A DNA stretch of 64,000 nt from Panopea generosa. Lineage: Eukaryota; Mollusca; Bivalvia; Adapedonta; Hiatellidae. The stretch spans positions 48,729,228 through 48,793,227 of the forward strand of contig CM055901.1 in the NCBI GenBank assembly GCA_029582155.1, given 5' to 3'. A program made the translations under genes and the position numbers. Positions 35,905 through 48,400 of the stretch are shown piece by piece. Every line of letters starts with the position of its first letter. Position 1 is the stretch's first letter. Below the pieces are notes generated by a model. The model did no database searches and was not told where the DNA came from. It worked only from the letters and a program-made list of their open reading frames with translations.

Positions 35905-36183
35905 GTATTTAGCATCAATCTTATGCCATTGAGGGCTAACAGATGAACAGTTACTAACCACTCTTTCCTGGGATCCAGGAAAGTTAACCAGTACTCCAGC
36001 ACACCCATCTCCACAAGTAACTGATAACTTTTCCGTGCCAATCAGCAGTGAGAAATGAGTGACAATAAGACACAATGTTGTATATCAGTCATCTGAGATA
36101 CTGTGGTCGGGCAAGGATTCAAGCTCAGGACCTCTGGATCGATAATCATCGGTGCTACAGACTGAGCTAAGCAGGCCGGCTTT
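35905..36183 (-). mobile_element. SINE family 2, reverse copy
   Basis: On the + strand: GCCATTGAGGGCTAACAGAT, GGGATCCAGGAAAGTTAACC, AGTAACTGATAAC, ATCAGCAGTGAGA, then the tRNA-like head reversed (CTCAGGACCTCTGGATCG, AGACTGAGCTAAGCAGGCCG). Confidence 0.8.
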
Positions 36184-37522
36184 AATCAGTCACAATTATT
36201 TAACAGTCTTAAATATTCTAACATTGAAACAGGCAAGTGCAGATTCTTGATGAAAGTTCACAACCACAGTAAGTTAAAATAATTCTAGCTTTACCTGGAA
36301 TAGGCTCCAGGCTTGACTTACATAAAATTTAAATTGCTATTCAAAACAACCTTGAATTTTCTAATTATAAGATGAAAGAATTTTTTTTACCCTCAAACTT
36401 TGCTTAAGGGTGGTTATGTCAGGCCACATCAATTGTAACTATTGAATATAAATGAATATAAAATATAAAAAAAATTAATCAAAAGATTTCACTAAATTAT
36501 CAGCCATTGAACCTAGCAAGAAAAAGGTGTTCAAAAAAAACCTTGGTCATTGCAATAAGGAAGTCCATACTTGACACAAGATTTTACAGGAAATGGGTTT
36601 GAATGAACAACATCCGAATATTGGCTATATTCAGACTCTATGTCGTCTGTCCTGACAGTGTGCACTTTAAAGATGTAGTATAATTAAAAGTTACCAGTCT
36701 CTGAATATATTTTGTAACACAATATTCTGTATCAGTCAGGAAATAGCAGTTTTTTGTTCGGGTGGGGTAATGCAATTGAGTGTAATCTCTAGCAGATCTG
36801 CTATCTTCTAGAATTATAAACCAATCAGATCTTGCTTACACATGTGTCGAACAGTTTTAACAAAGTGAAAGGCATTTTTTTATAAAATAAATGAATAAAA
36901 ACCATGTTATTTTAAGTCAGAAAAAATATTGTCTCATTCTTACATTATACAGAAAATATGCCACACCGACTTTGACATAGTCGCTATGTTGTTTAAAGAT
37001 AATATAATTATGTCTTTTGTATCAAGCAAGATTTTTTCTTTTCTCTTTTTCATTGTTATAGGTTTAGCATACCATAATCTTTGTAACAATTGGTTAAAAC
37101 AATGGTTATTTGCAATTCTAACACCCCACAGAAATTTCCTGTAATTTCATTGGTTGGTCCTATTAGATTTGTGGGTATTAAAAACTGCATATACCATTGG
37201 TAAAAACACCACATTTTTAGCATTCTGTGTATTACTTTGTCATTTGTTTACATCACCGAAAACAATATAAACAGTAGTTGTAAAAAAAATTGTTTGTCGA
37301 TTTAAGTTATTATTTATTTGTAAAATGTTAAAAATATATATATTGAATATTTTGATGCGTTTGTCAATTTAGTTTGATTTTTACCAGAAACTACTTTTGT
37401 AGCACATCATTGCTGATATGCATCATTCAGCTGCACGGTTAGTTTAATTTAAATGCTGTTTGCTTGAGTAACTTGGTTCAGCAATAGAATTTTAATGATT
37501 AAATGTATAAGTGCGTTAGAAT
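36184..37522. other. Intronic AT-rich DNA, nothing recognised
   Basis: No exon or intact repeat end was seen. Confidence 0.45.
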
Positions 37523-37683
37523 AGGGTTAAGTATACGGTAATTTTGAAATTTGCGACTTTATTTAAATGGTTGCAAATTTGTTTTAACAACTCCACCTTC
37601 AATGTCGCCGTTAAAGAAAATTTGCGACCATTAAAAACCTCATATGCGGACGCAAATTTCAAAATAGCAGTATACTTAACCCT
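37523..37683. mobile_element. 161-bp palindromic MITE
   Basis: The left arm AGGGTTAAGTATACGGTAAT and the right arm (reverse AGGGTTAAGTATACTGCTAT) continue into TTTGAAATTTGCG on both sides, so over 30 bp are inverted. A second inner pair (ATGGTTGCAAATTT / AAATTTGCGACCAT) makes it nearly a full hairpin. Confidence 0.8.
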
Positions 37684-38419
37684 CTAAATATTTGCCTGTC
37701 ACACTCATAATTTAAATATTTACCCATCCGTGAAAGTTTACAAAATAATGTAGATTTAACAAGCAATGCTAAAAAGATATTTAAAATTGTTTACATCTGG
37801 TATTTCATAAAACTATTTCATATATGTATGCATATAATATTGATTTTCATGGAAAGCTTGAATTTAAATGTTTAGGCTTTTTTAAAACAGAATCATTTTG
37901 GCAGAGTGTCAATTGTTTTTCAATTTTGTAATACAAATATGTTTTTTTTTTAATATTTTGATATATTCTATGGATGCATTTGCTTAAAGGCTAACAAAAT
38001 ACTCTTTGATACCTATTTTAATGATAATCAAAATAAAAAAAACACTTAACCACCTTATTTGAGAAAAAATAGCTCTTTAAGTATGTTGTCGTTAAATAAA
38101 CCACAGTTGCAAAATTAACGTTTTTATACTAAATGAGCATATTTGTATAAATATAAAGATTTCTATTATATTTCATATTCAGGTTAAATTGCTTTCAACA
38201 ATTATTTCATACCAGAATGCATATTTCATACATTGAACACAATATAAGAGACCAATTATAGGCATATCCGTAAATGAGTGTGCCATCCGAAATAGGGTCA
38301 GTTGTAGTATAGTCACATGAAAAACTATAGAAATTGTCTTTAAGAAAACAACAAACTCAAATCTGTTGATAAACAGCTATTCAGACCACAATTGCCCAGT
38401 CATAAATATATATATATAT
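37684..38419. other. Intronic AT-rich DNA
   Basis: No exon was seen; it ends in a (TA)n run adjoining the next element. Confidence 0.45.
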
Positions 38420-39393
38420 CAGGCCTTCTAAAATTGCCGGTTTTTCGGTTTTTGGACCGATTTCTGAAGTTCAAAACCGGTTTTCGTTTCAAAGTTTAAT
38501 AAAAAATCGGTCCAGATATTTTCAAAGCTCAATAAAAAATCGGTCCAGATATTTTCTATCGGTCGTATAAAATCTCATAAATTGCTCTTACCATGCCATA
38601 CTAACCAGCAAAATACGCCTTGCGGCAATATGATTTGACCCAGTAATCCGTTTGTTTTGTCACCTGCAGTGCGAAATGATGTCAATTTCGACTAAACCAT
38701 TGACGGTAGGTATTAGAGGAATTTATCGGAAGAGTCTATCGCTATGTAGCACGCCTTCGATGTGTAATCAGTGACCCATAGCGTTCTGTTGGTTCATCAA
38801 AAGGCTGTGTTTGCGTTCGAATATTTCTTTGATATACCGCTAGCCAAAGCTGGGACGGTTGGACTGAATATTGTTTGCGTCGTTAAAATATTTGATAAAA
38901 CGTGCAGTGTTACTTGTTTGTTTCATTTTTTTTAAAAAATAACTTTAATTTTAAAATTAATGACATTAATTAATGAAAGTGATAAAACCCGGACCGATTT
39001 TGTTTTGATGTGGGACAGGTTCTGAATGTTGAACCGTTACTTTGGTTTCCACAGTGATTATTTCATGCAGCTTCCGGAACTTGCATTGCTTCCGGTTCGA
39101 TCGAACATTTTTAATATAATGAAAATTATTCATTAAAGCGGAAACATAATGTCAGTCATTAAAATGTACACATTGTGATAAAGTATGTTATAAATAATAC
39201 ACAAATAAACTTGAAATCGTTTCCTATTAATAAATAAACGGAGAAATACACGATGCAGCTGACATGGTGGGTGGGGTATGCATACATATAATGGCATAAT
39301 GTAAGGCAATTTTAGTGATTTTTTTAAAAATAAGTGTGATTCTTACGATAGTAAAAAACCTGGACCGATTTGCATTTTGGAATTTTAGAAGGC

Positions 39394-39396
<3 letters not shown>
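38420..39396. mobile_element. DNA element with CAGGCCTTCTAAAATT ends
   Basis: 977 bp. It starts CAGGCCTTCTAAAATTGCC and ends GGAATTTTAGAAGGCCTG, a 16-bp inverted repeat. Both sides are flanked by TA dinucleotide runs, so a target duplication of the type ATATATAT is possible but not provable. CAG-starting ends fit hAT-like elements. Inside, TCGGTCCAGATATTTTC is duplicated near 38508 and 38540. No transposase frame. Confidence 0.7.
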
Positions 39397-39430
<34 letters not shown>

Positions 39431-40581
39431 TGTTATGTAAATTTGCTTATTTGCTTAAGTGTTTGTCTATTGGAATTGTATACAATATAGTTAGTACCTA
39501 TCACCTCTTGATTCTAGGTTTTTTATGTATGTTGAAAAGTGTCATTGTTACAAATCAGACACGACTTGATTCAGTCACTCAACTTCCTGTTGGAAAAGGA
39601 TCAACCTTTTATCTTGCAGCTATATCTGTCAACCACCATTGGAAGCAGTGCACAAGAAACAAACCCAATTTTAACCAAAGCACTGGGTGAAATGTAACAA
39701 ATGCACGAAGATTGCAAATAAAAGTCTTTTTTTTTTTTTTTAAATGTGAATTTCTTTTTTTCCAACTCAGTAGGATGTTACGTTAAATGTATTTGAAAAT
39801 AAAAATCAAATTTGCAGGCGGAGTCACAGCTCAGGTGTGCTACCAGCTTATTATGGAAACAACTGATTTCAGTGAAACTTGAGCTTAAAATAACCAAACA
39901 CATCAGCTGACTTGAGGAAACTGTTCTGTACAAATTCTGTGCATATTTCAAATTTATGTACTTCACTTGGGAGAATTCAAGCATCAGAGACTCGTAAACT
40001 GGAGATACGGGATATAAACTACTATTTCAATCGCAAAGATACATATGTTCGAAAAATTCCACACATGTTTTTTTTTTGTTTTATTTACCTTTTCTGTATG
40101 GTGCAGCATGTTTTAAACACCTCTTATTCACACCTCTGTCTTAATTTTGATAAGATTGGACATTAATTCTATGATATTAATAGTATAATAGTTAATTACA
40201 TTTTTTTATCGTTTAATTAAAAATTAATAGACAACAGTCACCACTGTAACTGCTCAACACACTCAGGGAGACATTGTTTTTGTGCTTTTCATCTATTCGT
40301 TCAGAGATCTCCTTTGGCATCTGTAGTCAGATTAAGACAAAGCTAGCTCAAAAGGATATGATGTAGGTCTAGTTTTGTATATTGTGTTTTCATTTCGTTC
40401 TGATGAATTTTGACTGAGTTTTCGCTCTTCACATTTTCAGAATTAAAAATCTTATTCTGAGAACTCCTCTCCGTTTCTATAGCCAGACTTAGTGGAAACT
40501 TGCAGGATCAGTGTTAAGTCTAGTTGCATTCTGGTATATTTGCAGGCTAATAATTGATGCACTTTTGTCTTGTCTTTTCAG
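39397..40581. other. End of the intron upstream of the SAM exon
   Basis: A (TA)n run at 39397-39429 is followed by AT-rich DNA. A 106-codon frame spanning the TA run is an artefact. No further exon was recognised. Confidence 0.5.
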
Positions 40582-40716
40582 CCATTAGAAAAATGGACCA
40601 CACAAAACGTAATAGACCTCATGGCTGCCCTCAATCTGTACAGATATGCAGAACTGTTCCGTGACAAGGCCGTGACAGGAAAACACCTCCTGAACATGGA
40701 TGAAAATATGTTGATG
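40582..40716 (+). CDS. SAM-domain exon (N-terminal two thirds of the domain)
   Basis: This 135-base exon (45 codons, phase 0 at both ends) lies between TGTCTTTTCAG and the donor GTAAGG. It encodes a recognisable sterile alpha motif: PLEKWTTQNVIDLMAALNL at the start, with the characteristic W of helix 1, then a helix containing LYRYAELFRD, then the conserved turn and helix GKHLLNMDENML. A SAM domain is about 65 residues, so helix 5 must lie in a later exon. SAM domains mediate homo- or hetero-oligomerisation and appear in adaptors, kinases, receptors and transcriptional regulators; the subfamily cannot be assigned. Without splicing, the frame reads on 44 codons into the intron and stops after 40845, so a truncated read-through product is formally possible. 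A Met codon upstream at 40570 lies in the intron and is not a start. Confidence 0.88.
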
Positions 40717-41501
40717 GTAAGGCTGTCATGTTATATTTGGAGACTGAGAGATGTCTGGATATTGGCATACACAAAATATATGGCTTCTGCTGCTGACTTT
40801 GTTATAAGAAAACTGGCACATACCACATTTTATGTTAAAAACTTGTAAAATATCTGAATAAAACACATGGGAAACAGGATATCAAAGTTGACATTAAAAA
40901 GTTTCTTAGTTATTTTCAGCTCAGAAGTGATATTGTCATTCATTTCTATAAATGTAGTATAAGAACGTCATTCATGGCGACTCCATGGTGATTTTTTTTT
41001 TTTTAACAGAAACATTCTCTTTTTTATTTGAGTTGATCTCATTTCGACACATTACATGTTATAATGTAGATCCTATTATATTACGATCAAGAATGACTTC
41101 AGAATGAATTGGAGTAGAAAAATGCCAGCAAATAGCTTTACATCTAGTGTTATATATTTGTGCATCCGACACAAAATAAAGTTTCTTGTTTCTTGTACAA
41201 CAGTCTGGCAAACATTTCGTCCAAATCTGGTCAAGATCACTCTTAAATGAAATAATAAAATGGTTCCGCTCAGTTGGCCTTTGATATTCAAGTCGAGGTC
41301 ACTCTTAATTGATGAAATCCAAACTGGGTTACGGTCAAGGTCATCATCACTACAAGTAACCGGTAGACAAAATTAGTAAAGATATTTTGATTAATTTCTA
41401 TGTAGCTGTTGACAAAGCTTATGATTGTTTATGAGCCAAGTAAGATCAAGATCATGGTAATTGTATAAAAAAGAAAGTGGTTTCTGAAAATAACTATATA
41501 A
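40717..41501. other. Sequence downstream of the SAM exon donor
   Basis: Begins with the donor GTAAGG. Phrases such as GGTCAAGATCACTCTT, GAGGTCACTCTT and GGTCAAGGTCATCATC are typical of decayed pearl-like repeats. No exon was recognised. Confidence 0.4.
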
Positions 41502-41744
41502 TTATTTTCCCGAAATTTTATTTTTAAACAAAATTTTGTATGTAGGCTGCTTATGTGAATTGGAAGCACAAAAAGATAATAACAATGCCAAAGTTTCTCC
41601 ATGACTCACAAAGGAATCTATTTTCACCATACATTTATCATCATTTGATATATCATTCCACATAATCGTTGTCTTTGGAAACGACAGGAACATCATGCTT
41701 TCTCTTAAATGTGTAAGAACTTGCCCACTTAACCGCAGCGGCAA
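41502..41744 (-). pseudogene. Second coding-like fragment beside 41866-42165
   Basis: An 80-codon open frame on the - strand, including FLSFPKTTIMWNDIS and KIDSFVSHGETLALL. It is separated from the upstream frame by about 120 bases carrying stops. The two may be pieces of one decayed gene. No donor/acceptor pair joining them was evident and no domain was recognised. Confidence 0.18.
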
Positions 41745-41865
41745 TAATCAATTAAAAGAAAATGGTCGTGTTACGGGACAATTGTAACATGTCCACTCCA
41801 GACAGCGGTGGAAACTAAAAGCCTATATATGGAAGTGTTGCTATGCCAGTTGAGACCTTTTATTG

Positions 41866-42165
41866 TTAATTCAGGACATTATTGACTGCCAGAGTATCCT
41901 TATGACTATCGATCCCAGACAGGCTTGTAGCTTTCTGACCTAAATTGAGGATTTCAACATGCTGATCATGAGGCCTCCTCATGCCCAACACTGGCTCTAA
42001 TTTTCCAATACTGTGAATTCCACTCATATTAGGAACGAAGCCTTTGGTATAAGACATTGAATAGATAACATTTATAAAAGAATCAATTTGCACTTTATCC
42101 AGGGCTTCATTTAATTTCACAGGGTCATTATTTCTGTGTTTCATAGATAAAGAATATGCTGTCAT
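41866..42165 (-). pseudogene. Coding-like fragment of unknown identity
   Basis: An open stretch of about 100 codons on the - strand, with few low-complexity residues and a mixed composition unlike the repeat-derived open frames elsewhere. It includes segments such as VKLNEALDKVQIDSFINV and HVEILNLGQKATSLSGIDSH. It begins shortly after an in-frame stop and a purine-rich tract, with no visible acceptor, and ends at a TAA. I recognise no family. It could be a decayed exon, a fragment of a mobile-element protein, or a chance frame. A second such frame lies just downstream at 41502-41744. Confidence 0.22.
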
Positions 42166-42659
42166 CAGCTGTTTTCTTTGTTGTTGTTTTTTTTACATTT
42201 TTAATTGATTTGCTTTTTTTTCAGTCTGCTTGAGGTTAAGAATTGGGTTTGAATTAGTCTGTGGTATAAAAAATGAATATTGTCTTTATGTCTTTAAAAA
42301 CAGAGATATTTGTGATCAAAGACCATAAAAAAAATATATTAAATAGTCCTTCAGTTTCTCGGTCATGCAATCATCGAATTCAATACATGAATTTATTACA
42401 TATTTGGGCTTTAATCTCTCATAAAGGTAATCGTTTGAATGACCCATTTCACTAACATTAATTTTAAACATTAAACATTTTAACATTAAAGTTTATAAAA
42501 TTTGTCAGTGTACTATCCACTGACATCATTGTAAGAAACTTCCCAAGCTGAAGAAAATTATATATTGTGTATTGAAATGCACTCAAACTTTGCATTGATG
42601 AAATGTCTGGAGGTCTTAATTGTCCGTATGAAATTTTTTATAGACTTATGAGGGCTAGT

Positions 42660-42850
42660 GCCCACTTGGCTCAGTCAGTAGCACACCTAATCAATCCAGG
42701 GGATGTGAATTTGAATCCCCAACGACCACAGTCTCTGTGAGGATTGATGTGTTATTGCATCTCATTGTTATTTGTCTCTCACTGCTGATTCAAATGAGCT
42801 TCTCCATTAACCCGCAATGGCATAAAATAAAGCTAAATATTCAAACAAAC
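42660..42850 (+). mobile_element. SINE family 2 copy
   Basis: The head CACTTGGCTCAGTCAGTAGC and B box GTGAATTTGAATCCCCAACG are followed by CACAGTCTCTGTGAGGATTG and TTTGTCTCTCACTGCTGATT. The middle is deleted and it resumes at TTAACCCGCAATGGCATAAA. Confidence 0.75.
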
Positions 42851-43794
<944 letters not shown>

Positions 43795-44224
43795 CATTTA
43801 GGCTGAAATTACTTGTGTTTAAGGGAAAATTAAAACTTATGACTTGGGACAAACAGCATACATTTATTTGCATAATTCTAATTACATAACTTGAAATACA
43901 ATGTATACATGGCACATTAACTGTCTGAATTTGGGAAACAAAAATTAAACACACATTAGAACTCGCCTTTCCACCAGGACATGGATATAAATTATTGTTG
44001 CTTTTGTCAACAACATTCATCATGTGTTTTACTTATGTGGATTATGACAGTAAGGTACATTGTTTAACACTTAATATGCTTTTCTCGATGTTGTTTTTGA
44101 AAAGAGACCAAGGACCAGTCTAAAGTTCCCCATGTATACCTGGTAATCTAAAACAAATGATCCAACAGTAGGGAAGTGACCGAAAAGGTCATTATGGAGC
44201 GACAATCGATTATCACCAATTTGA

Positions 44225-44435
44225 TCTTGAACCTACATATCAAATAAGTCACGTGATTTCATTTTGATTTCAGTTTGATTGGTCATACAGGTTTACACAT
44301 TGTTAAATTTGTTTTATCGTAGAAAGTGTCCGAAGGATGATGAGAAAGTTGTCAAACAGTATTTAAGTGCTGTCTATTTTGAGAATGATGATTTTGATTC
44401 AAGTTTACCACTCTTATTTAAATACCAATTTTGTC
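44225..44435 (+). mobile_element. TTAA element family B fragment
   Basis: Contains TGATTTCATTTTGATTTCAG, ACAGGTTTACACATTGTTAA, AAGTGCTGTCTATTTTGAGA and AAGTTTACCACTC. Both ends are missing; the right side runs into a tandem array. Confidence 0.65.
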
Positions 44436-45110
44436 AAATGAGGTGTCATGCCATAAAGGACATGGCAAATTAGGTGTCATGCATATAAGACCTGGCAAAT
44501 GAGGTATAATGACATAAAAGACTTGGCAAATTAGGTGTCATACATAGAAGACCTGGCAAATGAGATGTCATGACATGAAAAACTTGGCCAATGAGGTGTC
44601 ATGCTGTAAAATACTTGGCAAATGAGGTGTCACACCGTAAGACTTGGCAAATGAGGTGTCACACTATAAAAGACTTGGCAAATGAGGTGTCATACCATAA
44701 AATACTTGGCAAATGATGTGTCATACCATAAAAGACCTGGCAAATGAGATGCCATCAAACACTAATTAACAAATAAGGTGTCATGCCATCAAACACTAAT
44801 TAGCAGAGTGACATGTCATGGTATCAAAAAGCAAGATTATGCCATAAAAAGATTACATGAAGTGCTATGCCATTGAAAACTAGCTTTATGACATCAAACA
44901 GTTTACAAAGTTTGAGATGTTGAAACAATAAATGATGGTGCTAAGCCGCTAAACAATTAACATATTAAGTGTTATGCCACCGAATAATAATTAGCAAATG
45001 AGGACTTATGCCATCACACAATTAACAAATGTGCCATCAAACAATTAGCGATGATGCCATGCCATCAAACGCATAGCGAATGGAATGTTATTCCACCAAA
45101 CATTTGTAAT
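44436..45110. repeat. 29-31-bp tandem array, degenerate to the right
   Basis: Units are ACTTGGCAAATGAGGTGTCA plus TGCCATAAAAG with 29-31-base spacing up to about 44770. After that, ATGCCATCAAACAATTAGC variants continue with growing divergence to about 45110. Confidence 0.85.
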
Positions 45111-45517
45111 TTCGATGATGTTATTTATTTATTTTCCACCTTTGGCTATCTGTCAAGAAAAACACTTGTTATGTAGAAACAAACTGTACTCATGTAAAAG
45201 GTACACTTTAACGCTACACTTAATGTAGAATTATGTAGATTTCCATCAATTCAGACCTGACTTGGCATCAATGCATAAAGTACTTGAGTTAACTGATTTT
45301 CTTTGTTTCTATTTTCTTTTGGGTTATTGTGCATATTGTTTCTAGTTGATGTTCTTGTCGACCAAAATGAATCTGTTGTCTCTCAAACAACAGCCGCATA
45401 TATACTTTAAAAGTATCAAAGTTATTATTATTGTTGTTTATTTGTTCATAAACATCGCCTGGAGTTTAATTTATGTATAAGCATTTTCAAGAGGTAGTTA
45501 GTTACAAGCTGTAGATA

Positions 45518-45905
45518 TACTGAACAAAAAAAGAAACTTTCGCTAAGTTTGAATGTGAATATTTTGTTAACATTTAACTATATTTTGCTATTATATGTTT
45601 GTTATATATTTATGTCTTATCAATCTACTGAAATAGCTAAATTGGACAGAAATTATCAATTTTATTGATTGATTTGAATTTAAAACAGGAAGGGATAGAT
45701 TTCAAAATCGGGTTATCAGTAGCGTATGTGGCTGCCGCGTGCGATGATGACTGCTTTACAGCGACATCACATTGAGAGCACAAGCTTGTTTATGTCAGCC
45801 TGTGGGATATTATCATTTTTTTATCCCATTTTTTCAACCAAATTTTGTTAATATTATCAATATATTCATATTCAAACTTAGCAAAAGTTTTTCTTTGGTT
45901 CAGTA
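45518..45905 (+). mobile_element. TA-flanked DNA element, complete copy
   Basis: Starts TACTGAACAAAAAAAGAAAC and ends (reverse) TACTGAACCAAAGAAAAACT; the inverted repeats continue through GCTAAGTTTGAAT, about 45 bp. Flanked by TA on each side (45516-45517, 45906-45907), as for Tc1/mariner-type targets. 388 bp, no transposase. It includes ATGTCAGCCTGTGGGATAT, shared with the hairpin at 2298. Confidence 0.75.
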
Positions 45906-45929
45906 TAGATGTGTTGGATATGAGTGTAA

Positions 45930-46095
45930 TATTTTAGTGCATGGTCAAATGGTAGAGTACCAAATCCATGATCGGAGGGTTGTGGGTTTGTTCCTCTGCC
46001 ACAGCTATGTGTGGTGTATTTGAAAAAGACACTTTTTCCGCATATGTTTAGTACTGGTCATACCCAGGAAGACTTCGAGTGTGATTTGCCTAAGT
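45930..46095 (+). mobile_element. SINE-like copy, family 4
   Basis: The head GCATGGTCAAATGGTAGAGT (A-box-like) and GGTTTGTTCCTCTGCC (B-box-like) are followed by GTACTGGTCATACCCAGGAA and AGACTTCGAGTG. Confidence 0.5.
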
Positions 46096-47179
46096 TGTAA
46101 TAACTTGTTTCACAATCGAAGTAAAATAAATAAGTTTAAGCTAATATCTGTAATCTGTTTTATATTAACTTGTTGAATTTATTGTATCTGATACTGCAGA
46201 CACCTTTAAACAAAGACTTGACCACGATTGGATTAAATCTATGAAAAATGGGACACTAGATTTATTTAGCCATGTAATAATCTTTTTTCAACAATCTTAC
46301 TTCAGACTGTTCAACTATCATTTTAGACAAGGGTATTAAAGAGAAAAATAACCAAGGGCCAGAGAGTGGTTGCATGAGCCACAAACCTTCATTCATTGCA
46401 TTTTTAACACTTCTACAATTGATTCATTCGTTGTTAGTGGGGGGGGGGGGGGGGGGGGGGACATTAATCATCTTAATAATCAATGTAAAATGATTTATCC
46501 AATATCTTTAAAGCTTTGATAATTTTGTGTAATACCGGTAGTTTAGTTTGCTTCATGGAATTGAAAAATTAACAATATTATTATATTTTAAAAAAAAAAA
46601 TTGACAGACATTTTTTTATTTGCAAGCAACCACAGAATATGCTTGGCTCATTGAAGATTGTATGTAATGGCGCTGTAGATAACAAACAAAAATCATCGGC
46701 CAGAACAGCTTTGGTGGTATGCTATAGCACTGGAATCAAAAATAACCATCAGCTTTGGCAGTGCGTCTGCTGTATTAAAACATACAAAACCTGAAGTTAA
46801 AATGAAGGAAAAAAATGGCATTTGCGTGATGGAGTGGCAGGTATTTGGCCCATTGTCAGATCATTCCTAGGTTAGAAACATTTCATGAGAGGGGCAATTA
46901 GTGACGCAGCAGATCTGGAGCCATCAGTACTGTGCTGCCTGGAGATATGTTGGGAAGAATTTGGCAAAATCCACACAAATTTACACCGTTTTATGATGGA
47001 GAGGGGTGGGGGGGGGGGGTGTTCTTTGATAAAGTTGCTGCAGTAAGTCAGTGAAAGATTGAAGTCTGCTGATCGCTTCAATTTTGTGTAACATATAAAA
47101 CCACATTGTACATGGTAATATACATATATAATTTGATGGGGTATCCATCTTTAAAACTTCATATTGGCTAAATTGTTTC
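46096..47179. other. Non-coding stretch with a poly-G run
   Basis: A G run lies at about 46439-46460 and another at about 47006-47019. No gene or intact repeat was seen. Confidence 0.5.
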
Positions 47180-48400
47180 TATAAAACTATTTTTTTTTAT
47201 TTTATCTATCTATAAAACTACATGTTGTTTGTGTATATATTTATAAAACTTCATATTGATTAAACTGTATCTATAAAACTAAATGTTGTTTAAACTGTAT
47301 CTATAAAACTGAATGTGGGTTAAAGTGTATCTATAGAACTTTGTGTTGGTTCAATTGTATCTTTAAAATGTTATGTTGGTTTGAGCATATTTTATAAAAC
47401 TAAATGTTGTTTAAAGTATATCTCTAGAAATTCTAAAGGGAATATATCCGGATTTTTCAAAATTTTGGTTAAAAACATTTTTTTCCCAATATACCATGCG
47501 TATATACTCGCTGACCCCCATATTGCCAAAAAGATGTCTATTTAAACATGCCAAAATAATATATTGAAAAGGTCTTTCCTAACTTGGGACTTGCACTACC
47601 AAAGATTTCCCGCTAAAATAGCAACATAATTTAATAATTGTTGTATTAAATGCGTCGCATGATTTCAATTCGATTTAATTTGGTCCTTTATACAAGTTTA
47701 CATGTAGTAAAAATTGTTTTATATTAGAAAGAGTTCAAGCGACATCAAGGAGTATTTAAATACTGTCTATATTTAGAATGGGGATTCCGTTTACCACTCC
47801 CATATAAATATCGATTTTGTCACATTTTCGTGGATTTGACATACCAAGTCATTCTTATTTCATTTATTAATGATAATAAGATGCTTTTTATCATTTTGAT
47901 AATTAAAGACATTCATAGCGTTTTATCATGATATACTCTCTTAAAATTGCATCTTTAAAACTTAATGCTGGGTAGAGTATATCTATAAAATTTATGCCAT
48001 TTAAAATATATCTATCAAACTTCATGTTGGTTAGAATATATCTATAAATTAAATATTGTATATCATTCTAAAGTGTATCAGATTCTACAAGTCTGAATAT
48101 TGTATAAAGTATATCCATCTAATGTGTAGTTATAAATCTGAATATTGTATATAGTATATCATTTTAGTGTGTATCTATAAATTGGATTATTGTAGAGAGT
48201 ATATCATTCTAAAGTGTATCTAAAAATCTAAATATTGTATAGAGTATATCTTTCTAAAGTGTATTTATAAATCAGATTATTGTATAAAGTATATCATGCT
48301 AAAGTGTATCTATATATCTGAATATTGTATAGAGTGTATCGTTCTAAAGTATCTATAATACTGACTATTGTTTAAAGTGTATCCATAGAGCTCTATGTTG
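47180..48400. repeat. Diverged left flank of the 28-bp minisatellite
   Basis: Units such as GTATCTATAAAACT with TGTTGGTTAAA recur irregularly on both sides of the element at 47437-47940. They appear to be older, degraded units of the array that becomes regular from about 48400. Confidence 0.7.
47437..47940 (+). mobile_element. TTAA element family B, inserted in the minisatellite flank
   Basis: Starts AGGGAATATATCCGG after CTAA and ends CATGATATACTCTC before TTAA (47941-47944), giving inverted ends. Internal landmarks: ATTTAAACATGCCAAAATAA, TTTCCTAACTTGGGACT, ATTTAGAATGGGGATTCCG. 504 bp, a complete copy. Confidence 0.8.

Larger units (their letters stand above)
27482..40581 (+). other. Intron of the SAM-domain gene, about 13.1 kb
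   Basis: The donor GTGAGT and the acceptor TGTCTTTTCAG bracket 13,100 bases. The two exons join in phase 0. The content is SINE fragments, interspersed elements and at least five elements with terminal inverted repeats, all listed separately. Confidence 0.7.

Noticed and set aside
40570..40848. Single-exon reading of the SAM region starting at Met 40570
   Set aside because: The first codons lie in the pyrimidine tract and acceptor, and the last 44 codons read past a good donor into non-SAM sequence.
46199..46243. Acceptor-like CTGCAG followed by TPLNKDLTTIGLNL
   Set aside because: It faintly resembles the end of a SAM helix, but a stop follows immediately and there is no donor.
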